The notes under the pieces were generated by a model that saw only the letters and a program-made list of their open reading frames with translations, ran no database searches and was not told where the DNA came from. A program made the translations under genes and the position numbers. A DNA stretch of 64,000 bases, from the NCBI GenBank assembly GCA_044226395.1, contig JBGAHD010000002.1, forward strand, positions 186,001 to 250,000, in the 5' to 3' direction. The stretch comes from JBGAHD01 sp044226395. Lineage in GTDB: Bacteria; Pseudomonadota; Gammaproteobacteria; Xanthomonadales; Ahniellaceae. Of the stretch, positions 55,353 through 62,345 are shown one piece after another. Within the stretch, counting starts at the first letter, position 1, and every line of letters begins with the position of its first letter.

Positions 55353-56795
55353 TCACGCGCGCAGGGCCGCGCGCAAGTTCGCGATCGGCGCGGCCATCGC
55401 TTCCGCGTCGATCGCGCCATAGCCCAGGATCAACGCGGGCTCGCGATCTTCGCCCAGGCTCATCGACGCGCTGGTGGCCACGCCCGGCAGATGCGTCTGC
55501 GCCAAGCGCGTCCACGGCGCGATGCCTCGCGTTCGCCGCCAGCGCGCGGCGAGCGACAGGCCCGCGATGTTGTCGATCACCGTCAGCCAGGGCGAAAGCT
55601 GTTGATCGATCGCGGCGACCAGCACTTCACGTCGCCGCGCGTAGATCGCTTGCATGCGGCGCACGTGACTGGCCAGATGGCCCTGCGCGATGAAGGCCGC
55701 GAGCGTGGCCTGGGTGATGGCCTCGCCGTGCGAGTCGGCGCAGTTCTTGGCGGTGAGCAGGGCCGCGCGCGCCCACGACGGCGCCACCACGAAGCCCTGG
55801 CGCAGTGATGGGAACAGACTCTTGGAGAACGTGCCGACGTAGCACACGCAGCCGTCGCGATCGAGCGTCTGCAGCGCGTCGAGCGGGCGCGCGGTGTAGC
55901 GGAACTCGCCGTCGTAGTCGTCCTCGATGATCACCGCGCCACGCGCGCGGGCGAAGTCGAGCAGCGCGCGCCGCCGCGCCAGCGACAGCGGCATGCCCAG
56001 CGGATACTGATGCGAGGGCGTGACATAGATCACGCGCGCGTCGATCGGAATCCGCTCGACGACGATGCCCTCGTCGTCGACCGGCACCGGCACCAGTTGC
56101 GCGCCCGCGGCGCGAAACACCGCGCGCAGCGGCGGATAGCCCGGATCCTCGACCGCCACCTTGGTGCGCCCCGGTTGCACGAGCACGCGCGCGAGCAGAT
56201 CGAAGGCCTGCTGCGCGCCCGAGGTCACCACCACGTCGTCGGCGGTGCAGGCGACGGCGCGGGCGAAGGCCACGTGACGCACGATGGCCTCGCGCAGTTC
56301 CGGCAAGCCCTCGGGCGCGCCGTAAGTGAAGGGTCGTCGCGCGAAGTCGCGCAAGGCGCGCGCGCTCAGCCTTCGCCAAGCCTCGTGCGGAAAGCGCGCG
56401 TGCTCGGGCACGCCCAATCGGAAGCCGCGCGGCGGCGCGCCTTGCGCGGCGCGCGGCAAGGGTTCGCGCCAGAACGGCTGGATGCGCGGATCGTCGACGC
56501 GATCGGCGTGCCGCGCGGACACGCGTCCACGCCGCGCCGCGACATCGGCCACGCGCGCGCGGGCGCCCGGGCGTGGCAGCACATAGCCTTCGGCGATCAG
56601 CTGATCGTAGGCGCCGACCACGGTGTTGCGACCCACGCCGAGCGCTTGCGCCGCGCGGCGCGAGGCCGGCAAGGCCGCGCCCGCCGGCAAGCGGCCGTCG
56701 ACGATGGCGGCGCGCAATTGCCGATGCAATTCACGCGTGATCTGGCCCTCGCCGGCGCGCGGCAGATGCAGATCGAAGGGAAAGACTGGCTCCAT
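55353..56795 (-). CDS. MocR-type (GntR + aminotransferase-fold) transcriptional regulator
   Basis: 480 residues. The N-terminal GntR winged helix (about 10-75) reads 'ELHRQLRAAIVDGRLPAGAA', 'LPASRRAAQALGVGRNTVVG'. The C-terminal class I aminotransferase-like domain (about 125-480) has 'VTSGAQQAFDLLARVLVQPG', 'YVTPSHQYPLG', 'IIEDDYDGEFRY' and the PLP-binding lysine in 'YVGTFSKSLFPSLRQGFVV'. MocR proteins use PLP to sense amines or B6 metabolites and usually activate a neighbouring gene. It is divergent from the zinc-ribbon MBL-fold gene; a long palindrome lies between. The target and ligand are unknown; PdxR- or GabR-like roles are possible. Confidence 0.93.
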   Translation of the reverse strand: MEPVFPFDLHLPRAGEGQITRELHRQLRAAIVDGRLPAGAALPASRRAAQALGVGRNTVVGAYDQLIAEGYVLPRPGARARVADVAARRGRVSARHADRVDDPRIQPFWREPLPRAAQGAPPRGFRLGVPEHARFPHEAWRRLSARALRDFARRPFTYGAPEGLPELREAIVRHVAFARAVACTADDVVVTSGAQQAFDLLARVLVQPGRTKVAVEDPGYPPLRAVFRAAGAQLVPVPVDDEGIVVERIPIDARVIYVTPSHQYPLGMPLSLARRRALLDFARARGAVIIEDDYDGEFRYTARPLDALQTLDRDGCVCYVGTFSKSLFPSLRQGFVVAPSWARAALLTAKNCADSHGEAITQATLAAFIAQGHLASHVRRMQAIYARRREVLVAAIDQQLSPWLTVIDNIAGLSLAARWRRTRGIAPWTRLAQTHLPGVATSASMSLGEDREPALILGYGAIDAEAMAAPIANLRAALRA

Positions 56796-56806
56796 GCGAT
56801 CTCCCG

Positions 56807-56833
56807 ATACTGGCGCCCGAATGGGGCCAGTAT
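56807..56833. promoter_or_regulatory. Palindromic site between MocR and MBL-fold genes
   Basis: Arms ATACTGGC (56807-56814) and GCCAGTAT (56826-56833) are exact, and pairing continues inward to 11 bp with one mismatch around the centre at 56820. It lies 12 bp from the MocR start and 45 bp from the MBL gene. A probable operator of the MocR protein. Confidence 0.65.
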
Positions 56834-56877
56834 GGCGTTACCTTGGACGCGTTCCCAGCCCCCGCGTCGAGGTAATC

Positions 56878-57684
56878 ATGCACTGCCCCATCTGCGAGAC
56901 CTGCGGTACCCAGTTCGCGCCGAGCGACACCGCGCCCAGCCATTGCCCGATCTGCGAGGACGAGCGTCAGTACGTCGGCTGGCAGGGCCAGCGCTGGACT
57001 TCGCGCGAAATGCTGAGCACGCGCTATCGCCTGCGCCTCGAAGACGACGCCGGCGTGCTCGGCATCGGCCTCGTGCCCGACTACGCCATCAATCAGCGCG
57101 CGCTGTGGCTGCCCACCGACGCAGGCAACATCCTGTGGGAGTGCGTGAGCCTGGTGACCGATGAAGCCGTGGCCGAGTTGAAGAGGCGTGGCGGCGTGTC
57201 GCGCATCGCCATCTCGCACCCGCACTTCTACACGGCCATGGTCGATTGGAGCGAGGCGCTCGGCGGCGTGCCGATTCTGCTGCACGAGGCCGATCGCGCT
57301 TGGGTGCAGCGACCTTCGCCACGCATCGAGTTCTGGTCGGGCGATGTGCTGCGGCTGTCGAACGACGTGACCCTACTGCGCTGTGGCGGTCACTTTCCCG
57401 GCAATACCGCGCTGCATTGGCGCGCGGGCCCGCGTGCGGGCGGCGCGCTGTTTCCTGGCGACGCGCTGCAAGTCGTGTTCGACCGTCGGCACGTGACCTT
57501 CATGTACAGCTATCCCAACTACATTCCGATGAAGCCGGCCGACGTGCGCCACATGCGCGAGCTGTTGCGCGGCTACGAATTCGACGACGTGTACGGTTAC
57601 ACGTGGGGCCGCAATATTCTCGGCGGTGGACGCGCGGCGATCGATGCCTCGTTCGAGCGCTATCTGCGCGCGATCGCGGCTTGA
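56878..57684 (+). CDS. MBL-fold hydrolase with N-terminal zinc ribbon
   Basis: 268 residues from the ATG at 56878 (GAGG 5 nt upstream). The first 26 residues form a rubredoxin-like knuckle: Cys3, Cys6, Cys9, Cys23 and Cys26 ('MHCPICETCGTQFAPSD', 'HCPICED'). The rest follows a metallo-beta-lactamase fold with 'ISHPHFYTAMVDW' (a reduced H-x-H-x-x-D-H motif), 'CGGHFPGNTALHW' and 'ALFPGDALQVV', so some metal ligands are present but not the complete standard set. It is divergent from the MocR gene and probably its activation target. The substrate is unknown; such proteins are often annotated only as MBL-fold hydrolases. Confidence 0.8.
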   Translation: MHCPICETCGTQFAPSDTAPSHCPICEDERQYVGWQGQRWTSREMLSTRYRLRLEDDAGVLGIGLVPDYAINQRALWLPTDAGNILWECVSLVTDEAVAELKRRGGVSRIAISHPHFYTAMVDWSEALGGVPILLHEADRAWVQRPSPRIEFWSGDVLRLSNDVTLLRCGGHFPGNTALHWRAGPRAGGALFPGDALQVVFDRRHVTFMYSYPNYIPMKPADVRHMRELLRGYEFDDVYGYTWGRNILGGGRAAIDASFERYLRAIAA

Positions 57685-57694
57685 GGGTCGTAGC

Positions 57695-59269
57695 TTAGGA
57701 GAATCGGGCGGGTCGGCATGCATGTCGACCGATCAGGATCGCGATCACGCCGATCGCGCCGACATTGAACGCGGGCGTGGTGCGATAGCTCACGTCGTCG
57801 GTGCGGATCAGATTGCTCTTGCCATCGGCGGGCTTGAGCATCGACACACCGGCGGCCAGGGCCAGCGCGAGCAGGAACACCAACCCCACGCGATCCATGA
57901 ACGGCAGACTCGGCCACGCCAGCTTGAGCACGATCGACAGCGCGAACGAACCCACGGCCGCGCTCAACGCGCCAGCCTCGTTGGCGCGCTTCCAGAACAG
58001 GCCCAGCACGAAGATCACGACGATGCCGGGCGTGAAGAAGCCCGTGTATTCCTGGATGTACTGAAAGCCTTGATCGAAGCTGCCCAGCAAGGGCTTGGCC
58101 GTGGCGACGGCCAGGACGATGGCCACGGCCGCGGCGATGCGGCCCACGCGCACCAGATGCGCTTCGCTCGGCTTGTCCGCGCGCTTGGCGTAAAAATCCA
58201 GCGTGAAAATGGTCGAGACCGAATTGATCTTCGAGGCCAGCGACGCCACGATCGCCGCGATCAGCGCCGCGAACACCAGGCCCAGAATGCCCGGCGGCAG
58301 CAACTCCATCATCTTCGGATACGCCTGATCGGGCTTCTCCAGCCCCGGCGCCAGCATTACCGCGGCGATGCCCGGCAGCACCACGATCACCGGCATCAGC
58401 AACTTCAGGAAGGCGGCGAAGACCACGCCCTTCTGCGCCTCGCCGATGTCCTTGGCCGCGAGCGCGCGCTGGATGATGTACTGATTGAAGCCCCAGTAGC
58501 TGACATTCATGATCCACATGCCGCCGAGCAACACCGACAGTCCCGGCAGATCCTTGTAGAACGGATGATCGCGCGACAGGATCATGTGGAAGTGATCGGC
58601 CTTGGTCGCCCACAAGGTCTGAAAGCCCGCGACGATGCCACCCTCGCCGCCGATGCGGCCGAGCGTCAGGCCCACGATCAGCAGACCACCGAGAATCAGC
58701 AGCGACACCTGCACGATGTCGGTCAGCGCCACCGCCTTCAAGCCACCGTAGAGCTGATACAGCAGCGCGAAGCCACCCAGCAGCGCCAGGGCCAGCAACT
58801 GATCCATGCCCGTGACCTGAGTCACGGCGATCGATCCCAGCCACAGGATCGACGTGAGATTGACGAAGACGTACAAGCCCAGCCAGAACACCGCCATCAA
58901 GGTGCGGATGCGCGGACCGTAACGTTCCTCGAGAAACTGCGGCATCGTGTAGATGCCATTGCGCAGGAACACCGGCAGAAAGAACTTTCCGACGATCAGC
59001 AAGGTCAGCGCCGCCATCCATTCGTACGAGGCGATCGCGAGGCCAATCGCATAGCCCGAGCCCGACATGCCGATGATCTGCTCGGCCGAAATATTGGCCG
59101 CGATCAACGAAGCGCCGATCGCCCACCACGGCAAGGTCTTGCCCGCGAGGAAGTAATCCTTGGCGTCCTTCTGGTGCCCGGCCTTCTCGCGCGACACCCA
59201 CTGCGCGAGTACGAATATGCCAATCAGATAGGCGATCACGATCGCCAGGTCGAGCATCGACAGTCTCAC
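57695..59269 (-). CDS. Sodium/sugar symporter (SSS family, SGLT-like)
   Basis: 524 residues from a GTG at 59269, chosen because GGGAGGTGG lies 5 nt upstream, while the ATG at 59257 is 17 nt away. About 14 hydrophobic helices. Family marks are 'DYFLAGKTLPWWAIGASLIA', 'ANISAEQIIGMSGSGYAIGL', 'WLGLYVFVNLTSILWLGSIA', 'LYQLYGGLKAVALTDIVQV' and 'NVSYWGFNQYIIQRALAAKD', closely following the Vibrio galactose/glucose transporter vSGLT, including the N-x-x-Y-W-x-x-N-Q sugar-site region. It imports a hexose with Na+. It lies downstream of the TonB receptor gene on the same strand, separated by 196 bp with hairpins, so it may have its own promoter. It complements glucokinase and the beta-glucosidase. Confidence 0.92.
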   Translation of the reverse strand: MRLSMLDLAIVIAYLIGIFVLAQWVSREKAGHQKDAKDYFLAGKTLPWWAIGASLIAANISAEQIIGMSGSGYAIGLAIASYEWMAALTLLIVGKFFLPVFLRNGIYTMPQFLEERYGPRIRTLMAVFWLGLYVFVNLTSILWLGSIAVTQVTGMDQLLALALLGGFALLYQLYGGLKAVALTDIVQVSLLILGGLLIVGLTLGRIGGEGGIVAGFQTLWATKADHFHMILSRDHPFYKDLPGLSVLLGGMWIMNVSYWGFNQYIIQRALAAKDIGEAQKGVVFAAFLKLLMPVIVVLPGIAAVMLAPGLEKPDQAYPKMMELLPPGILGLVFAALIAAIVASLASKINSVSTIFTLDFYAKRADKPSEAHLVRVGRIAAAVAIVLAVATAKPLLGSFDQGFQYIQEYTGFFTPGIVVIFVLGLFWKRANEAGALSAAVGSFALSIVLKLAWPSLPFMDRVGLVFLLALALAAGVSMLKPADGKSNLIRTDDVSYRTTPAFNVGAIGVIAILIGRHACRPARFS

Positions 59270-59376
59270 ATCCACCTCCCTAGACCAGACCCACATCCCC
59301 GACGCGCGCGCATCGCGCGACGCGCATCGCGCCGGTATACGCCAATTGCCGTCATCCGCCTAGACGCCGAAGAACG

Positions 59377-59413
59377 ATCGGGTGGGCGAGGCTTTCGCGC
59401 TCGCCCACCCGAT
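59377..59413 (-). terminator. Stem-loop 3 downstream of the TonB receptor
   Basis: ATCGGGTGGGCGAG (59377-59390) and CTCGCCCACCCGAT (59400-59413), perfect 14-bp arms with a 9-nt loop. In the direction of the receptor transcript it is followed by GTTCTTCG. A strong terminator-like element upstream of the symporter gene. Confidence 0.65.
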
Positions 59414-59414
59414 G

Positions 59415-59431
59415 TTCAGGGCGTCCCTGAA
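59415..59431 (-). other. Stem-loop 2 downstream of the TonB receptor
   Basis: TTCAGGG-CGT-CCCTGAA, perfect 7-bp arms with a 3-nt loop, directly between the two larger hairpins. Confidence 0.45.
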
Positions 59432-59434
59432 GAC

Positions 59435-59460
59435 TGGCCGCGATGTCGCCATCGCGGCCA
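59435..59460 (-). terminator. Stem-loop 1 downstream of the TonB receptor
   Basis: TGGCCGCGATG (59435-59445), loop TCGC, CATCGCGGCCA (59450-59460): perfect 11-bp arms, beginning 5 nt after the receptor stop. The first of three stacked hairpins. Confidence 0.6.
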
Positions 59461-59465
59461 CATGC

Positions 59466-62144
59466 TCAGAAGTACGCGCGCAGGCGGATGCCGTAAGCGC
59501 GCGCGTCGTTCAAGAACCGCACGTCGATGCCCGAGCCGACCAGGGCCTTCTGCGAGGCATCTTTGTCGAGCAGGTTCGACACCCAGCCTTCCAGACGCCA
59601 GTTGCCGCTCTCGCCGGTGTAACCCGCGCCGAGATTGATCTGCCAGCGCGCTTCCTGACGATCCGGGAAACCGGCCGTGAACGCATCCTCGACGCGATCG
59701 ACCGTGCCGGCCGTGTCGCTGACGAAGACCACGTCGCGGTTGTTGTACTGCGTCAGGTAATAGGCCGAGCGATACGAAGCCAGCGCCTGCCAATCGAAGG
59801 TACCGGTGTTGAGTTCGATCACTTGCTGCAAGCGCGTGTTGAAGGTGAAGCGCGACGACAGCGGCAGCTCATTGCCCGACAGATCGATGGTCGACGTAAT
59901 ACCACCTGCGCCGAAGTTCTGACTGCGCACGTCGGCGACCAAGCCCTCGGTGATCTCGGTGTCGAGCAACAGGGCGTTGAGATCCAGCGTGAAGCCATGA
60001 TCGAACAACAGCGAGCTTTCGGCTTCCAGACCCCAGAGCTTGGACTTACCGACATTGCGATTGACCAGCGAGTAACCCGAGGCATTGCCCTGGGCGTCGA
60101 TGGCGATCACGGTCAGATCCTGGAAGACCTGATCCTCGTAGTCGTAGTAGAAGCCGCTGACGTTGAAAGTCGCCGGATAGCCGTTGAAGTCGAACTCGTT
60201 CTTGGAACCGAGTTCCAGCACGGTCAGCTTCTCGGGACGGTAGGTCTCGGGAATCACTTCCGGATCGAAGGTGTCGTTGAAGCCACCGGCCTTGTGACCC
60301 GTGGAGATCGTGCCGTAGATCATGTTGCGATCGGTCAGGTCGTACTCGCCGCCGAAGCGCCAGTCGGTGTAGTTAAAGCTGCTCTCGCCGATCTGCACGG
60401 AAGGAATGGTCAGCGAGATGAAGGAATGCTGGCCATTGGCGGGACAGGTCACGAAACCGTTGTTGGTGTCGGGACGCACAACGCAGGTGCCGTTGGGCGC
60501 GGTGCCGTCGAGAATGCCGGCGAGCTGACCGGGCAAGGTGTCGCGCGTGCCGAAGTTCAACGCGCCCTGCAACAGGAATCGCGCCAGTTCCGCGGTCGTG
60601 TGCAGGTTGCGCACGTCGAAGCTCGGACGATCGAGCAAGGCCGGCACGAAGCCCGGCGTGCCCAGACGCGTGCCGAAGCAGCAGGCGCCATCGGCGCCAC
60701 CGAGCACCAGGGCCCAGTTGCCGCCAATGCCTTCGCGCGACTTCGACTCGTCGGTGTAGCGCAAGCCACCCTTCAAGCGGAAATCGTCGGTGATGTTGAT
60801 CGTGCCGTCGGCGAACACCGCCCAGGACTCGCCCTCGACGTCGGGCATGGTGAACTCGGTGCCCGAGTAGCAGCAATAACCCTTGTCGGCGAGCGAGAAG
60901 AAGCCGACCTGCTGATCCTCGTGGAAGTAGAAGCCGCCAACCGTCCACAGCACGCGCGAATCATCGGGCGAGGACAGACGCAGTTCGTGCGTGGTCGCCT
61001 GCGAGCGCGTCTGCCAGAACACATTGCTATAGACGTCGTAGTCCTCGCCTTGCGGACTCACGTCGCGACCAGGCCACAGGATGCCGTCGCTCTCGGCGTT
61101 GGTTTGTTCGAAGTCGACGTCGCGATAAGAGCCGTTGTACTCCAGTCGCGCCGCGCCGAAGTCGTAGCCGATGTTGGCCTGCGCGCCCCAGACGGTGCTG
61201 TCGAGCTCGCCCTGCCAGCCGCGATAGATGACGTCGCGCAGATCGAGGTCTTCCGGTTCGTAGCCCGCGCGCGCGGCGGAATAGATGTTGGCGCCGGGAT
61301 AGCCCGTGCCGCCTTCGTGACCGTAGTCGGCCATGAAGAACAGGCTCAGCTGATCGTTGGGATTGCTCAGGAACGATACGCGACCGGCGAACTCGTCCTG
61401 CACGCCCGCGGGCGTGAGGTTCTTGTCGGCGCCGGCGTTGTTGAACGAGGTGCCCTTGTCGATCGAGTAACCGGAGAAGCGGAAGGCCGAGAAATCGCCG
61501 AGCGGAATATTGACCGCGCCCTCGGCCCCGGACGAATCGCGATTGGCGAGTTCGCCCTGGATGTAGCCACCGAACTCACCGATCACCGGACGCTTGGTGA
61601 CGATGTTGAGCGTGCCGGCCAAGGCATTGCGACCGCGCAGGGTGCCTTGCGGACCCTTGTTGATTTCCACGCGCTCGAGGTCATAGAACATCGTGCCCAG
61701 GCCGCGCGGACGCGGAATATAGTTGCCGTTCAAATGCGGGGCCGCGCCGGGATCGCCGAGCTCGGTGTTGTTGGCCGAGCCGACGCCGCGGATGAAGATT
61801 TCGACATTGCCTTCCTGATTGGCGATCGACAGACCGGGCACGGCGACCTGCAGGTTGCGCAGTTCGTTGTTGATGCCCAAGCCACGCAGGTCATCTTGCG
61901 AGAACGCCTGCGCGGTGCCGGCGTATTTCTGCAGATCCTGCTCGCGACGTTCGAGCGTGACCACCACGGTCTCGAGCGCGCCGGCGTTGCCTTCCTTGGG
62001 CTTTTCGGTCTTGGACGTGGGTTCGTCCTTGCTGTCGTCGGCATCGGTCGATGCCGTGTCCTGCGCGAAGCTGGTGCCGCCGACGCCAAGCGTCAGCAAC
62101 ATCACGGCTATCGCCCATTTGCACTTGCTGCCAAGCATTTTCAT
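59466..62144 (-). CDS. TonB-dependent outer-membrane receptor
   Basis: 892 residues from the ATG at 62144 (GGGGAG 7 nt upstream). The signal peptide ends near SFA at residue 27. After an acidic linker comes a TonB box, 'ALETVVVTLERREQDLQ', the plug ('LNNLQVAVPG-like' region 'ELRNLQVAVPGLSIANQE', 'VEIFIRGVGSANNTELGDPG', 'VEINKGPQGTLRGRNALAGT') and a 22-strand-type barrel to the terminal 'AYGIRLRAYF'. The plug pattern is typical of the large receptor group used in plant-glycan and other uptake. A LacI-type site about 100 bp upstream and the neighbouring beta-glucosidase and sugar symporter suggest an oligosaccharide ligand. Loop cysteine pairs ('KGYCCYSG', 'DGACCFG') are uncommon and may form disulfides. 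Confidence 0.92.
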   Translation of the reverse strand: MKMLGSKCKWAIAVMLLTLGVGGTSFAQDTASTDADDSKDEPTSKTEKPKEGNAGALETVVVTLERREQDLQKYAGTAQAFSQDDLRGLGINNELRNLQVAVPGLSIANQEGNVEIFIRGVGSANNTELGDPGAAPHLNGNYIPRPRGLGTMFYDLERVEINKGPQGTLRGRNALAGTLNIVTKRPVIGEFGGYIQGELANRDSSGAEGAVNIPLGDFSAFRFSGYSIDKGTSFNNAGADKNLTPAGVQDEFAGRVSFLSNPNDQLSLFFMADYGHEGGTGYPGANIYSAARAGYEPEDLDLRDVIYRGWQGELDSTVWGAQANIGYDFGAARLEYNGSYRDVDFEQTNAESDGILWPGRDVSPQGEDYDVYSNVFWQTRSQATTHELRLSSPDDSRVLWTVGGFYFHEDQQVGFFSLADKGYCCYSGTEFTMPDVEGESWAVFADGTINITDDFRLKGGLRYTDESKSREGIGGNWALVLGGADGACCFGTRLGTPGFVPALLDRPSFDVRNLHTTAELARFLLQGALNFGTRDTLPGQLAGILDGTAPNGTCVVRPDTNNGFVTCPANGQHSFISLTIPSVQIGESSFNYTDWRFGGEYDLTDRNMIYGTISTGHKAGGFNDTFDPEVIPETYRPEKLTVLELGSKNEFDFNGYPATFNVSGFYYDYEDQVFQDLTVIAIDAQGNASGYSLVNRNVGKSKLWGLEAESSLLFDHGFTLDLNALLLDTEITEGLVADVRSQNFGAGGITSTIDLSGNELPLSSRFTFNTRLQQVIELNTGTFDWQALASYRSAYYLTQYNNRDVVFVSDTAGTVDRVEDAFTAGFPDRQEARWQINLGAGYTGESGNWRLEGWVSNLLDKDASQKALVGSGIDVRFLNDARAYGIRLRAYF

Positions 62145-62241
62145 GAGCACTCCCCATGCCGCGGCGGTGGACTCCCGAGGTCTTCCTTGCGAAACGCGTC
62201 GCCGCTCTTGGCGCGTTCCGTGGGCAATTCACGCGATGATC

Positions 62242-62253
62242 GATAACGCTGTC
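62242..62253. promoter_or_regulatory. LacI-type site upstream of the TonB receptor
   Basis: GATAACGCTGTC: the same N4 core ACGC and right half TGTC as site 1 at glk (51093), with GATA for GACA. It lies 98 bp before the receptor start in a 200-bp gap. Probably bound by the LacI protein encoded at 51164 or a paralogue. Confidence 0.55.
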
Positions 62254-62307
62254 ATTTCCGCGCGAACGCCCCGTGTGATGGACCCGTTCTCCCTTCGTGT
62301 GCCTGCA

Positions 62308-62328
62308 ATCGTTCGCGCCGCGAACGAT
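62308..62328. other. Perfect 21-bp palindrome between beta-glucosidase and TonB receptor genes
   Basis: ATCGTTCGCG (62308-62317), one C, CGCGAACGAT (62319-62328). It lies 17 nt after the glucosidase stop, in the direction of transcription. It can fold into a 9-bp stem or serve as a symmetric protein site; no U-tract follows. Confidence 0.45.
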
Positions 62329-62345
62329 CCCCATTGCTTGCCCCG

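Noticed and set aside
59270..59376. Search for a GACA-N4-TGTC site upstream of the sugar symporter
   Set aside because: Only a weak TGACGGCAAT-like word was found on the minus strand; not similar enough to the other sites.
59382..62246. A 954-codon open frame on the plus strand opposite the TonB receptor
   Set aside because: Mirror of a clear receptor gene; no signal peptide, ribosome site or domain. Other long antisense frames (553-1830, 3912-5135, 17937-18761, 23421-25337, 31307-32563, 53174-55165) were rejected for the same reason.
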